Assembly: GCF_004216475.1 (NCBI RefSeq)
Contig: NZ_CP022303.1
Coordinates: 3,472,001-3,536,000, forward strand
Source: Thalassococcus sp. S3
GTDB lineage: Bacteria > Pseudomonadota > Alphaproteobacteria > Rhodobacterales > Rhodobacteraceae
Length of the DNA: 64,000 bases
Direction of reading: 5' to 3'
Shown: one piece after another, positions 43,834-53,458 of the stretch
Layout: each line of letters starts with the position of its first letter
How positions within the stretch are numbered: position 1 is the stretch's first letter
The notes under the pieces: generated by a model
Told to the model about the DNA's origin: nothing
Seen by the model: only the letters and a program-made list of their open reading frames with translations
Databases searched by the model: none
Program-made: the position numbers and the translations under genes

Positions 43834-44085
43834 TCAACGCGGAAGGCTCAAGCGGATTGGTCCCCGCGCGTTCCTTGGATCGACGACCTTCCCCTTCTGG
43901 GTCACAACAATACGTCCGGCATCTGTCAGCTTGATGGCCTGCTCGCGAATGGCGGGCATCAAAGGCCGCCAATCGGCAGCGATCCGCCGCGCGACATCTG
44001 ACGGGCAGCAGGTCTTGGCGTTTCCGCGCTCGTGAACAAGGCTCAGGATTGCCGCTTGGATCTCATCTGGGCTGGGCACGTTCAT
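43834..44085 (-). CDS. DUF3253 protein
   Basis: An 83-residue protein with a winged-helix-like pattern: PDEIQAAILSLVHERGNAKT, CCPSDVARRIAADWRPLMP and AGRIVVTQKGKVVDP. This matches DUF3253, found next to DNA alkyltransferases or photolyases in several bacteria. A TTG at 44112 would add nine residues, but the ATG at 44085 gives the usual start. It is probably a nucleic-acid-binding accessory; its function is unknown. It precedes the alkyltransferase on the same strand by 42 bases. Confidence 0.72.
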   Translation of the reverse strand: MNVPSPDEIQAAILSLVHERGNAKTCCPSDVARRIAADWRPLMPAIREQAIKLTDAGRIVVTQKGKVVDPRNARGPIRLSLPR

Positions 44086-44282
44086 AGAGGGATCATCTAG
44101 GTCGGTCAGCAATGAAACAACCGCCTGTCGATAACAGCAAATGGCAATTTCGAAAACCGCGTCTTGTCACCGGAAACTCCGGCCTGCCCAGGATCAGTAT
44201 TGCAACCAAAAAAGTCCCCGTTTGGTCGCAGACGTCCCCCTGATCAGAGACACCTTTCACGCTGAAACGCTAAAACGATTGA

Positions 44283-44315
44283 TGGGATCCTCGCTGGCTT
44301 GGCCGGAGGATCCCA
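44283..44315 (-). terminator. hairpin after ileS
   Basis: TGGGATCCTC (44283-44292) and GAGGATCCCA (44306-44315) form a perfect ten-pair stem with a 13-base loop, 60 bases past the ileS stop on the minus strand. No T run follows, so termination is uncertain. It is the only structure I see in the 291 bases between ileS and the DUF3253 gene. Confidence 0.5.
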
Positions 44316-44376
44316 CCTGGTCCAATCGCAACATGCCGCTCCCGGGTTTTCGGACCGCGAGCCCCCGGTATATCGG

Positions 44377-47334
44377 TCAGCTCAAAGCGTCGTTGCAGCG
44401 TTGACAGACGCCTTCATGCGCATGTAGTCCGACATCCGGCAGGATCTTCCAGCAGCGTTGGCATTTCTGGCCAGCCGCTTTCTCGAAAACCACGCCGACA
44501 CCCGGGATCTCGGGCAACCGGAATGCATCCGAAGGACTGGGATCCGCTGTCAGGCTCAAAGCCGACGTGATGCACAGATCTTCGAAATCGACCGACTTCA
44601 GACTGGCCAGAACGGCGGGATCTTCCACATGCACGACCGGTGCGGCTTCCAGCGACGCACCGATGACCTTGTCGGCGCGCTGCACTTCCAGGGCAGCCGT
44701 CACAACACGGCGGGTGCGGCGGATACCGACCCATTTCTCGGCCAGTGCATCATCGCGCCAGGCGGCGGGCGTGTCCGGCATATCGACGAGGTGGACCGAG
44801 CTGTCATCGCCCGGGAAGCGTTCAAGCCAAACCTCCTCCATCGTGAAGACCAGCATCGGCGCAAGCCATGTTGTCAGGCGGTGAAACACCAGATCAAGCA
44901 CTGTCCGGGCCGACCGCCGACGCAGGGTGTCGCCATCGCAATAGAGCGCATCCTTGCGGATGTCGAAATAGAACGACGACAGATCCACCGTCGCGAAGGT
45001 GAAAACCGCTTGCCAAACGCCCTGGAAGTCGAACGCGGCATAACCCTCGCGCACGATCTGATCCAGTTCCGCGAGGCGGTGCAGCACCCAGCGCTCCAGC
45101 TCGGGCATATCCGACGGCTCGACCTGATCGGCGTCGGTGAAGTCGGCCAAAGAACCAAGCATGAAGCGCATTGTATTGCGCAAACGGCGGTAGCTGTCGG
45201 CCACGCCTTTGAGGATCTCGGGCCCGATCCGCTGATCGGCAGTATAGTCGGTCTGCGCGACCCAGAGGCGCAGGATGTCCGCGCCGTATTGCTTGACGAC
45301 CTCTTCCGGCACGATGGTGTTGCCGAGCGATTTGGACATTTTGTTGCCCTTCTCGTCCAGCGTGAAACCGTGTGTGACGACATTACGATAAGGCGCGCGT
45401 CCCGTCGTCCCGACGGATTGCAGCAGGGAGGAGTGGAACCAGCCGCGATGCTGGTCGGTGCCTTCCATATAGACGTCCGCCACACCGTCCTCGGTGCCGT
45501 CTTCGCGGTCGCGCAGGGTGAACGCATGCGTGGATCCGCTGTCGAACCAGACGTCGAGGATATCCATCACCTGATCATAGGCATCCGGGTCGACGATGCC
45601 GTGCAGAAACCGCTCCTTCGCCCCTTCTGCATACCAAGCATCTGCCCCTTCAGCCTCGAACGCCTCGACGATGCGCCGATTGACCTCTTCGGAGCGGAGC
45701 AGAAAGTCGGGATCGGTGGGCAAGACACCCTTCTTGGTGAAGCAGGTCAGCGGCACACCCCAGGCACGTTGACGGGACAAGACCCAGTCGGGCCGGACTT
45801 CCATCATGGAATAGAGCCGGTTGCGGCCTGATTGCGGGGTCCAGTTGACATTGTCGATCTCGGTCAGCGCGCGTTCACGGATCGTCCGCCCATGCATGTC
45901 CTGTCCATCACCCACCGGCTTGTCGATGGCCGCAAACCATTGTGGCGTGTTGCGATAGATCACCGGCGCCTTGGACCGCCAGGAATGCGGATAGGAATGC
46001 TTGATCTTGCCCCGCGCGAGCAGCCCGCCGACCTCGGCCAGCTTGTCGATGATCTTCTTGTTCGCGTCCCCCTCAGCACCCTTGCGACTGAGGATGTAAG
46101 AGCCGCCGAAAAAGGGCAGATCCGCGCGGAAAGAGCCGTCATCCATCACGTTGTAGGTGATAACATCCTGCAGCATGCCCAGATCGCGATAAAGCTCGTA
46201 CTCTTCCATCCCGTGGCTGGGCGCGCAGTGAACAAAGCCTGTGCCTTCCTCGTCGCTGACAAACTCGGCGGCCCGGAAATCACGCACGTCGTCCCATTCG
46301 CCATTGGCCCCCGCGGCACCTTTCAAGGGGTGCGCCAGACTGACATGGCACAGCTCGTCAGCTGTCACGTCACGCAGGCGGCGATACATGGTGTCATCCA
46401 GCCGGGCCCGCGACAGAACGTCGGCTGCCATTTTGTCGGCGAGAATATAGCGGTCGCCGATATGCGCCCAACATTCTTCCGGCCGCCCGGTGATTTCATA
46501 AAGGCCGTAGGATACGTCCTCCCCATATACGACAGCCTTGTTGGACGGCATCGTCCAAGGCGTCGTGGTCCAGATGACGACGTAGGCACCGTCGAGATCG
46601 TCAAGCGCCTGAACCTGACCCGCCTCGCCGGTGACCGGCGGAGTGGTCTCGTTCAACAGCACCTTGAACTTTACCCAGATCGTAAAGCTCTCCTTGTCGT
46701 GATATTCGACCTCCGCCTCGGCCAGCGCCGTTTGTTCGAGCGGTGACCACATCACGGGTTTGGAGCCCTGATAGAGCGTGCCGTTCATGAGGAACTTCAT
46801 GAATTCCTCGGCGATGACGCGCTCGGCGTGGAAATCCATCGTCAGATACGGTTGCGCCCAGTTCCCCGTGATACCCAGCCGTTGGAACTCGTCCCGCTGG
46901 ATGTCCACCCATTTCTCGGCGAATTTGCGGCACTCGCCGCGAAACGCGTTGATCGGAACCTCGTCCTTGTTCTTGCCCTTCTTGCGATACTCCTCCTCGA
47001 TTTTCCATTCGATCGGCAAACCGTGGCAATCCCAGCCGGGGATGTATCGGGCATCGAAGCCCATCATCTGATGCGAGCGGACGATCATATCCTTGATCGT
47101 CTTGTTCAGCGCATGCCCGATATGAAGGTGACCGTTCGCGTAGGGAGGGCCGTCGTGAAGAGTAAAGGGCTTGCGATTTGAGGGGGCCCGCAGGCGATCA
47201 TAGACCCCGATGCGATCCCAGCGGGCCAGCCAGTCAGGCTCACGTTTCGGCAGGCCGGCCCGCATCGGAAAATCGGTTTTCGGCAGGTTCAGGGTCGATC
47301 GGTAGTCAACGGGTGCGGTCGTGTCGGCGCACAT
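44377..47334 (-). CDS. ileS: isoleucyl-tRNA synthetase
   Basis: A 985-residue class I aminoacyl-tRNA synthetase. The HIGH motif is in PPYANGHLHIGHALNK (71-74), a second signature is GWDCHGLPIEWKIEEEYRKK and KMSKS lies in EKGNKMSKSLGN near residue 665. The editing domain is between them. The C-terminal zinc-binding domain has CQRCWKILPD and VCQRCNDALS. The insertions are typical of the alphaproteobacterial enzyme. It charges tRNA(Ile) in the cytoplasm, the tRNA that TilS modifies. Confidence 0.98.
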   Translation of the reverse strand: MCADTTAPVDYRSTLNLPKTDFPMRAGLPKREPDWLARWDRIGVYDRLRAPSNRKPFTLHDGPPYANGHLHIGHALNKTIKDMIVRSHQMMGFDARYIPGWDCHGLPIEWKIEEEYRKKGKNKDEVPINAFRGECRKFAEKWVDIQRDEFQRLGITGNWAQPYLTMDFHAERVIAEEFMKFLMNGTLYQGSKPVMWSPLEQTALAEAEVEYHDKESFTIWVKFKVLLNETTPPVTGEAGQVQALDDLDGAYVVIWTTTPWTMPSNKAVVYGEDVSYGLYEITGRPEECWAHIGDRYILADKMAADVLSRARLDDTMYRRLRDVTADELCHVSLAHPLKGAAGANGEWDDVRDFRAAEFVSDEEGTGFVHCAPSHGMEEYELYRDLGMLQDVITYNVMDDGSFRADLPFFGGSYILSRKGAEGDANKKIIDKLAEVGGLLARGKIKHSYPHSWRSKAPVIYRNTPQWFAAIDKPVGDGQDMHGRTIRERALTEIDNVNWTPQSGRNRLYSMMEVRPDWVLSRQRAWGVPLTCFTKKGVLPTDPDFLLRSEEVNRRIVEAFEAEGADAWYAEGAKERFLHGIVDPDAYDQVMDILDVWFDSGSTHAFTLRDREDGTEDGVADVYMEGTDQHRGWFHSSLLQSVGTTGRAPYRNVVTHGFTLDEKGNKMSKSLGNTIVPEEVVKQYGADILRLWVAQTDYTADQRIGPEILKGVADSYRRLRNTMRFMLGSLADFTDADQVEPSDMPELERWVLHRLAELDQIVREGYAAFDFQGVWQAVFTFATVDLSSFYFDIRKDALYCDGDTLRRRSARTVLDLVFHRLTTWLAPMLVFTMEEVWLERFPGDDSSVHLVDMPDTPAAWRDDALAEKWVGIRRTRRVVTAALEVQRADKVIGASLEAAPVVHVEDPAVLASLKSVDFEDLCITSALSLTADPSPSDAFRLPEIPGVGVVFEKAAGQKCQRCWKILPDVGLHAHEGVCQRCNDALS

Positions 47335-47659
47335 GGGCGGCGTCCTTCGAATAGCGGCGAATGGAAGGGTTTAATCGGTGCGAGTGCTCAAACACCTTGG
47401 CCCGGCGTCTCGTGGATCAGAGCGCCGGGACGATAATTCGAATGATGATGAAGCTCAGATGGCTCATGCGCGCGGTTATAGGCCTGCAAATGCCCTGCGT
47501 CCAGAGGGACCCGGACCGCCATACGCACAACCATGGTACCGGATCGACCGCGATCCACCAGGCCCGGAATTTGTGACAAATTCCGAACCGGAAAATCCCT
47601 GATTTTCCAGCCGTTTTCCGTGACGGAAAACGGCTCCGCTCAATGATGAAAGGTGCACC
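47335..47659. other. intergenic region upstream of ileS with three palindromes
   Basis: These 325 bases separate ileS from the upstream oxidoreductase gene, both on the minus strand. The part next to the oxidoreductase stop is filled by three adjacent palindromes (47565-47635, separate entry). The rest must contain the ileS promoter; I see no T-box-like structure and no credible coding frame. Confidence 0.65.
47565..47635. repeat. compound palindromic repeat module, copy 1
   Basis: Three perfect palindromes lie side by side. The first is CGGAATTTGT/ACAAATTCCG around a single G (47565-47585). The second is GGAAAATC/GATTTTCC with a three-base loop (47590-47608). The third is AGCCGTTTTCCGT/ACGGAAAACGGCT around a single G (47609-47635). 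The first and third recur in opposite order at 56821-56868. The module lies 24 bases downstream of the oxidoreductase stop, so it may act as a terminator or message 3' end. Confidence 0.85.
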
Positions 47660-49282
47660 TCAAGAAGACGCGTTCACATGCGCCCAGACGTCAGAGATCA
47701 CGACAGACCCTTCGCCAACGGCACTTGCCACCCGCTTGACGGACCCTGCGCGGACATCACCGACGGCGAAAATGCCCGGGCAGGACGTCGCATAGCCGGA
47801 TGGCTGGCTGACGGAAGTACCTGTTTTCACAAAACCCTGCTCATCCAGTTCGACAAGCCCCGACAACCACGTCGTATTCGGAGCCGCGCCAACCATCACA
47901 AACAATGCATTCGTCCGCAGGGTCCAATCCTGTCCCGAATGCGCATCCCGGATGGTGATGCTGTCCAGCATGTCGCGCCCGTGAAGCGATACAACCTGGG
48001 TGCGTGTATGAATGGTGATCCGTGGATGTGCCTCAAGGCGCGAAAGCAGATAGTCCGACATCGACGCAGCCAGTCCCGGACCGCGCACCAGCACGTGAAC
48101 ATGTCTTGCGGTGCGTGCCAAAAACATGGCCGCCTGCCCGGCTGAGTTACCGCCGCCGATCACCGCGACCTCGCTGTCCCGGCAATAGCGGGCTTCGACC
48201 TCGGTCGCGGCATAATAGACGCCCGCGCCTTCCAGCCGCTCGATACCCTCCCAGGGCAGGCGACGATATTGCACACCGGTCGCGGCCACGATGGCGCGCG
48301 CTGACGCTTCCTGCCCGTCCTCGAGCATGACGTGAAAAAGCTTGTCGGTGCATTGACGCAGACCGGTCGCACGCCTTGGCGTTGCGAACCGTGTTCCGAA
48401 CTTCATTGCCTGGATCTCACCGCGCCCGACCAGATCTCCGCCGGGGATCCCGGTGGGAAACCCCATGTAATTCTCGATCCGGCTTGACGTTCCGGCCTGC
48501 CCGCCAATCGCAACGTCTTCCAGAACAAGGGCCCGCAGGCCTTCGGCCCCGGCATAGACCCCCGCGGCAACGCCGGCCGGTCCGCCCCCCACGACGATCA
48601 CGTCGAAGACATCCTCTGTGTGAAGCGAGATATCCTGGCCGAGCACCCGGGCCACCGCCCGCGGCGTCGGGGGATCGATGACCTGATCGGCACCAAAGAC
48701 CACAAAGGGCGCGCCCTGTTGCAGACCACAACGTTCCGCGACCACCGCCGCCTCGTCAGAATGCAGATCCAGTTCGCTATAGGGGATCCGGTTGCGGGAG
48801 GCGAAACTTGCGATGCGGCGCACATCCCGGTCCACATCCCCCCCGATCAGTGTCAGTCCCCCTTCCTGCGTCGACATGATACGGCGCCGACGCGCGGCCA
48901 TGACCGTGATCACGATGTCGCTCATCTCGGGGATTTCCGACATCAGGCGCAACATCGCCTCGCGCGGAACACACAAGACCCGGCTTTCCACAACGGCGCG
49001 TCCGCTCATCAAGGCGTTCCCGCCCGACAAGAAATTTAGCTCTCCAAAGAACTGACCGGGTCCAAGGGATGAGGTGCTGTAGCGTGCGTTCGTCCGTGGA
49101 TCGACCGCCTCCAGCTCGCCCTCAAGAAGGTATGGGAACATTGTAATCGGCGCACCGGCCTCCTGGATCAGCTCACCGGGCTGGAGGGTGACCTCCTTGC
49201 CAACCCGGCGCATGGCAGCAACATGCGCTTCGGTCAGCGGCGTGCGGACCATCGTGGCAAGATCAGCGGCAAACTGTTCCAT
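47660..49282 (-). CDS. CRP-like/thioredoxin-fold/thioredoxin-reductase-like fusion
   Basis: A 540-residue three-part protein. Residues about 15-135 form a cyclic-nucleotide-binding domain (LLEGELEAVDPRTNARYSTS, then SLGPGQFFGELNFLSGG) without a DNA-binding helix. A thioredoxin-like fold of about 75 residues follows (VRRIASFASRNRIPYSELDL). From about 225 there is a thioredoxin-reductase-like FAD enzyme: VIVVGGGPAGVAAGVYAGAE, VAVIGGGNSAGQAAMFLART, and the end GIFAVGDVRAGSVKRVASAV. The usual CxxC is absent: AIGGQAGTSSRIENYMGFPT has no cysteine. It is likely a ligand-gated flavin oxidoreductase. The ligand and acceptor are unknown. Confidence 0.88.
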   Translation of the reverse strand: MEQFAADLATMVRTPLTEAHVAAMRRVGKEVTLQPGELIQEAGAPITMFPYLLEGELEAVDPRTNARYSTSSLGPGQFFGELNFLSGGNALMSGRAVVESRVLCVPREAMLRLMSEIPEMSDIVITVMAARRRRIMSTQEGGLTLIGGDVDRDVRRIASFASRNRIPYSELDLHSDEAAVVAERCGLQQGAPFVVFGADQVIDPPTPRAVARVLGQDISLHTEDVFDVIVVGGGPAGVAAGVYAGAEGLRALVLEDVAIGGQAGTSSRIENYMGFPTGIPGGDLVGRGEIQAMKFGTRFATPRRATGLRQCTDKLFHVMLEDGQEASARAIVAATGVQYRRLPWEGIERLEGAGVYYAATEVEARYCRDSEVAVIGGGNSAGQAAMFLARTARHVHVLVRGPGLAASMSDYLLSRLEAHPRITIHTRTQVVSLHGRDMLDSITIRDAHSGQDWTLRTNALFVMVGAAPNTTWLSGLVELDEQGFVKTGTSVSQPSGYATSCPGIFAVGDVRAGSVKRVASAVGEGSVVISDVWAHVNASS

Positions 49283-49300
49283 TATATCGTGACCTTTCGG

Positions 49301-50302
49301 TTAAGTGTCCCTGCTCAAAAGACCCGTCAGGCTTTGTTTCACGATCCGACGGACCGACGGTTTTCGATTGTCCGAAAAGGGCAACGGACGGCACACCTCC
49401 ATCGCGGCAACCCCGACCCGCGCGCTGAGAGCACCGTTGACCAGCCCTTCGCCGAACCGGCGCGACAGCTTTGACAGAATAGACCCGCCCAGAACCGGTT
49501 CAAGCAGATCATCCCCGACCGCGACGGCCCCGGTCGCCACCAGATGCGAGAGGACGGCGCGGGTCAACCGCCAGCTTCCCAGAAGGCCGGAGCGCCCGCC
49601 ATAGATCTCGGCCACCCGGCGGATCATACGCAGATTGGCGGTCAACGCCGCGGCCACATCGGCAAGCGCAAGGGGTACGAGGGCGGTCACGGTCGCGACC
49701 TGGCGCGCCGCCGCCTCGACCTCGCGGCTGGCCGCGGCATCCAGCGGGCTGAGCAGGGTATCCTCGGCGAGCGACAGCAAGGTCGTGGCATCAAAGGCCT
49801 CTTCCTGTCGTTCGGCCAGACGATCGCGCCCCCAGCGTGTTTCCTCGCGACCGCGATAAAGGTTCGTCAGCTCGCCGATAAGCCTCCGCGCCTGGGCCAG
49901 ATCGTTTTCGGCCAAAGCGGCATCGGCACGACGGCGCAGACCATCTATGCGGCCCAGCCGACCAAACGCCGCAACCTCCCGCAGGGACATGATCGCCAGC
50001 AGGACCAGCACAAGACCCATCAAGACCGTCACAGCCCAGCCCAGCACGGGCAGGCGCGCAATCAAGCTCACGGCAAAATCCCAGGCGGCGACCGACACGA
50101 CCGCACCGGTCAGCGCCAGCGCGCATCCCCAGAAAAGACGTGCGATACGCGACGGTTTCCGGGATGCAAGACGCGCCGCGATCTGCATGGCCTGTCCTTG
50201 CGGCAACGGCGCTACCGTGTCGGGCACCGGCGGTGCATCCGCAACATTTGGCGCTTGGGCTGGCTCATCTTCCAGATCAATCAGAACGGGGCCTTTGGTC
50301 AT
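49301..50302 (-). CDS. YcjF family membrane protein
   Basis: A 333-residue inner-membrane protein. After a Pro/Ala-rich cytoplasmic start it has two membrane helices (about 60-80 and 90-110; FWGCALALTGAVVSVAAWDF and VLGWAVTVLMGLVLVLLA). A long helical region follows and then the DUF697-like end (VTALVPLALADVAAALTANL). It resembles YcjF, encoded with YcjX in the phage-shock regulon of enterobacteria, and here it is separated from ycjX only by a GNAT gene. A membrane-stress role is inferred from that family. Confidence 0.85.
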   Translation of the reverse strand: MTKGPVLIDLEDEPAQAPNVADAPPVPDTVAPLPQGQAMQIAARLASRKPSRIARLFWGCALALTGAVVSVAAWDFAVSLIARLPVLGWAVTVLMGLVLVLLAIMSLREVAAFGRLGRIDGLRRRADAALAENDLAQARRLIGELTNLYRGREETRWGRDRLAERQEEAFDATTLLSLAEDTLLSPLDAAASREVEAAARQVATVTALVPLALADVAAALTANLRMIRRVAEIYGGRSGLLGSWRLTRAVLSHLVATGAVAVGDDLLEPVLGGSILSKLSRRFGEGLVNGALSARVGVAAMEVCRPLPFSDNRKPSVRRIVKQSLTGLLSRDT

Positions 50303-50305
50303 CGC

Positions 50306-50749
50306 TCAGCGCGTCCTTTTCCATTCCAGGCGCAGTTCGGGCAGGCCCGCGTCGTTTCCAGAATACCTGCGATCCTTGCTATCGCGAAAGCCATGCACCC
50401 GGAAGAACCGCTGCGCTGCGTCATTCCTTACATAGGTCCAGATATGCAAGGTTGTACTGGCCGATTTCGCCTGATCGAGAAGATCCGTTCCGACCCCCTG
50501 CCCCTGCAGGCAGGGGGTCACGTAAAGGCAATGAAGCTCGCTTTCGTCGCGCGCGACGAACCCTGCGATCCGGTCAGAGCGGCGTACGACCTGAACCCAA
50601 CCCGCCTCGATCATCTGGGACGCTGCCGCGACATGTTCGGCACGGCTGTGCAAACTCGGTAGCCACTCTGCCGCTTCGATACAGTCCGACAAAACGGCTC
50701 CGACCCCTCCTGCGTCGAGCGCGCGGGCAGGTTCCGGGCCGGAGTTCAA
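50306..50749 (-). CDS. GNAT-family N-acetyltransferase
   Basis: A 147-residue acetyltransferase. The core is ELHCLYVTPCLQGQGVGTDL, with the acetyl-CoA loop QGQGVG, followed by LHIWTYVRNDAAQRFFRVHG typical of this fold. The substrate is unknown. Its start overlaps the ycjX stop by four bases (ATGA) and it ends three bases before the YcjF-like gene, so it is translationally embedded in that operon. Confidence 0.87.
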   Translation of the reverse strand: MNSGPEPARALDAGGVGAVLSDCIEAAEWLPSLHSRAEHVAAASQMIEAGWVQVVRRSDRIAGFVARDESELHCLYVTPCLQGQGVGTDLLDQAKSASTTLHIWTYVRNDAAQRFFRVHGFRDSKDRRYSGNDAGLPELRLEWKRTR

Positions 50750-52161
50750 AGGCGATCTCCGATCAGAAACTGAGCTGCTCGATCCAGGCGGATATGCGGC
50801 GGGCCATCGCCTGGCCGCAAGACCAGCGGCGCGGGCGCGAATGCCATCGCCCGATAATCACCATCCAGCCACGTCTTCGCACCCGCGCGCGCGGGCGACA
50901 GCAATTGCGCCGGATCGGCAGGAAGCTCGCCGGGATAAAGTGCCGCCTCCTTGCCGCTTTCAAGAAGGCGACCGCGGATCATGTCGAGTGTCCGTCCCTG
51001 ATGCGTTCGGGTTTCTTCGGTTGTGGCCCGCAAGGCCGCGATGGCCATCGCCTCCGTTCTCGCCCCGGCAAATCGTGCCCGGTCGCGCGCATCGCGGGTC
51101 AGTGCCTCCATGATCGCCGAAAGCCGGGCATGTTGCGTATGATGCAAATGATCCGCCTTGGTGGCGGCAAAGAGGATCTTTTCCACACGCTTGCCCAGCA
51201 GGAGCTGCGTGAGAAAGGCATTTCGGCCGGGGCGGAAAGCACTCAGGATGTCCGCCATGGCCTGCCGCATGTCTTCGACCGCCTGCGGTCCCTGATGGAT
51301 TGCGCCCAGCGCATCGACCAGAACGATCTGACGGTCGATCCGTGCAAAATGATCCCGGAAGAACGGTTTGACCACACGGGCTTTGTAGGCATCGTACCGC
51401 CGCTCAAACTCTCGCCACAGCGATCGGCGTGACGCCCCAGAGAGCGGTGGCAGCGGCGCGAATGTCAGAACCGGGGACCCTGCCAGATCGCCCGGCAACA
51501 AGAAGCGCCCTGGCGTACAATCGGAAAAACCTGCCTCGCGCGCTGCGTTCAGATAGCCGGTAAAGGCCTCCGCCAGGCGTTGCGCCTGGGGTTCGTCCAA
51601 CCGATCTGCCGCATCCGTCTCTGCAAGCAATGCGCGGAAGATCTTCGCCGCCTCTCGCTGCTCGATCCGCGACAGGACATCTGTCGACCATTCGGAAAAG
51701 CTCTTTTCAAGCAACGACAGGTCCAGCAGCCATTCACCCGGGTAATCGACGATATCCAGATGCAGCGTTCGCGGACCCTGAAGGCCAGAGAGGAGGCCCG
51801 TCGGGCGTACTTTCAGCGACAGACGTAATTCGCTGATCGCACGGGTGCTGTCGGGCCAGGACGGCTCACGGGCCGTCAGGGCCGCCATATGGGTTTCGTA
51901 AGCAAAACGCGGCAAGGTGTCGTCCGGCTGCGGCTGCAGAAAAGCAGCAGAGATGCGCCCCTCCTGAGCGGCGGCAAGCCCGTGCATGCGCCCCCGATCC
52001 AGCAAGTTGGCCACCAGAGAGGTGATGAACACCGTCTTGCCGGACCGCGCGAGGCCGGTGACACCCAACCGCAAAACCGGTTCAAAGAGAGTTTCGGAAA
52101 CGCGGTCGCCGACCGTCTCGACCCCGCGGACGAGGGTGTCTGCAAGTGTTGAAATGACCAA
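50746..52161 (-). CDS. YcjX family P-loop protein
   Basis: A 471-residue DUF463/YcjX-type nucleotide-binding protein. The P-loop is [20 protein letters not shown] near residues 32-51, and [16 protein letters not shown] matches the second motif, with a D-x2-G-type switch. [20 protein letters not shown] and [18 protein letters not shown] carry the later nucleotide motifs. YcjX has been tied to the PspF regulon and binds GTP-like nucleotides. Its partners here are a GNAT and a YcjF-like membrane protein. Confidence 0.9.
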   Translation of the reverse strand: MVISTLADTLVRGVETVGDRVSETLFEPVLRLGVTGLARSGKTVFITSLVANLLDRGRMHGLAAAQEGRISAAFLQPQPDDTLPRFAYETHMAALTAREPSWPDSTRAISELRLSLKVRPTGLLSGLQGPRTLHLDIVDYPGEWLLDLSLLEKSFSEWSTDVLSRIEQREAAKIFRALLAETDAADRLDEPQAQRLAEAFTGYLNAAREAGFSDCTPGRFLLPGDLAGSPVLTFAPLPPLSGASRRSLWREFERRYDAYKARVVKPFFRDHFARIDRQIVLVDALGAIHQGPQAVEDMRQAMADILSAFRPGRNAFLTQLLLGKRVEKILFAATKADHLHHTQHARLSAIMEALTRDARDRARFAGARTEAMAIAALRATTEETRTHQGRTLDMIRGRLLESGKEAALYPGELPADPAQLLSPARAGAKTWLDGDYRAMAFAPAPLVLRPGDGPPHIRLDRAAQFLIGDRL

Positions 52162-52263
52162 ATCGGACCCTGCCCCAATGACGTGCGGCGCAAGATAAGG
52201 CCGTCAGCCCACGGTTACCAGAGGGCCTTGCCCCGCAACGCCCTTCACGCTAGCTGCGCGGCC

Positions 52264-53037
52264 ATGCCTAGATACGCTTTGAAAGTCGAATATCACGGTG
52301 CGCCTTTTGCCGGCTGGCAGCGTCAGAAGGATGTTCCGTCTGTTCAAGGTGCAATCGAGGATGCGCTCGCGCGGCTTGAGCCCGGCCCCCATACAATCGC
52401 GGCTGCGGGACGCACCGATGCCGGCGTGCACGCGACAGGACAAGTCGCTCATTGCGATCTGGAAAAGAACTGGGACGGCTTCCGTCTTTCAGAAGCACTG
52501 AACCACCACCTGAAACCAAACCCGGTGGCGATCCTTGCGGCGGCGCCGGTCGAGGATGACTGGCACGCTCGTTTCTCGGCCTTGGAACGGCGCTATCGCT
52601 TTCGCCTTCTGATGCGGCGCGCACCCGCCACCCACGATGCCGGCCTGGTCTGGCGCGTTCAACGTCCTCTGGATGTCGAGGCCATGCGGGCCGCTGCCGC
52701 GCATCTGATCGGGCGCCATGACTTTACGACCTTCCGTTCGTCGATCTGTCAGGCGGCCAGTCCGGTCAAAACGCTCGATGTTCTAGAAATCGATGCCGTC
52801 GATGGATCCTCGGGACCGGAGATACATTTCAATCTTCGCGCGCGGTCTTTCCTGCACAATCAGGTGCGCAGCATCGTTGGCACGCTGGAGCGCGTCGGCG
52901 CCGGCGGCTGGACACCAGAGGATGTCCGCGAGGCGCTTGCCGCAGCGGATCGTGCAGCGTGCGGTCCGGTCTGCCCGCCGGAAGGTCTTTATCTGACCGG
53001 GGTCAGGTATCCGTCAGATCCTTTCGCCGCACCATAG
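52264..53037 (+). CDS. truA: tRNA pseudouridine(38-40) synthase TruA
   Basis: A 257-residue enzyme that converts uridines 38-40 in tRNA anticodon stems to pseudouridine. The start [20 protein letters not shown] at 52264 is standard. The catalytic aspartate is D52 in [33 protein letters not shown] sequence appears as [20 protein letters not shown], and the end [14 protein letters not shown] is typical. It is divergent from ycjX. Confidence 0.96.
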   Translation: MPRYALKVEYHGAPFAGWQRQKDVPSVQGAIEDALARLEPGPHTIAAAGRTDAGVHATGQVAHCDLEKNWDGFRLSEALNHHLKPNPVAILAAAPVEDDWHARFSALERRYRFRLLMRRAPATHDAGLVWRVQRPLDVEAMRAAAAHLIGRHDFTTFRSSICQAASPVKTLDVLEIDAVDGSSGPEIHFNLRARSFLHNQVRSIVGTLERVGAGGWTPEDVREALAAADRAACGPVCPPEGLYLTGVRYPSDPFAAP

Positions 53038-53062
53038 TCCGTGCCGAAACGATCCTTAAGTA

Positions 53063-53458
53063 TCAGACTTGATCGGCGCCGGCACCCGCATCATTGGCCC
53101 GCGACGCCTCGGTTTCAGGCACATAGGTAGCGGCGGCATGACGCTCCAGCGCCCGCAATATGTCATCTGAGATATCCGGTCGATCCGTGGGTGGAAGAAC
53201 CTTATCCTTGTCGTCCCGCAGAGCCTTGAACAGGGCTGTCTCCGGCACGGCAGGCTCCCCCAGAGCGGAGCGGTCAAGAATTGTAAAAAGCGTTTCAAAA
53301 CAGTCTTTGTCTTCAAGGGCTTTGGCATATTCAGCCAGGGCATCCTGTCCGAAATGGCGGGCCGCCCGAGACAGATCCTCGGCCCAGCCCAGCGGAAGCC
53401 CCGCGCCGCGCGCCGATCTCAAGACCAGAGAAACCAGTTCCGCGCGTGCCAGTTTCAT
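53063..53458 (-). CDS. DUF3726-like protein
   Basis: A 131-residue cytoplasmic protein. The N-terminus ELVSLVLRSARGAGLPLGWA, followed by EDLSRAARHFG, resembles DUF3726 proteins, which are of unknown function. The rest is acidic and mostly helical. Its start overlaps the stop of the 547-residue gene by four bases, so it is the last member of a coupled trio. The family assignment rests on my recollection of the ARGAGxPxGxAE pattern and should be treated as tentative. Confidence 0.6.
   Translation of the reverse strand: MKLARAELVSLVLRSARGAGLPLGWAEDLSRAARHFGQDALAEYAKALEDKDCFETLFTILDRSALGEPAVPETALFKALRDDKDKVLPPTDRPDISDDILRALERHAAATYVPETEASRANDAGAGADQV

Noticed and set aside
44141..44404. An 87-codon plus-strand frame between the DUF3253 gene and ileS
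   Set aside because: It overlaps the ileS 3' end, has no family resemblance and spans the hairpin at 44283, so it is likely spurious.
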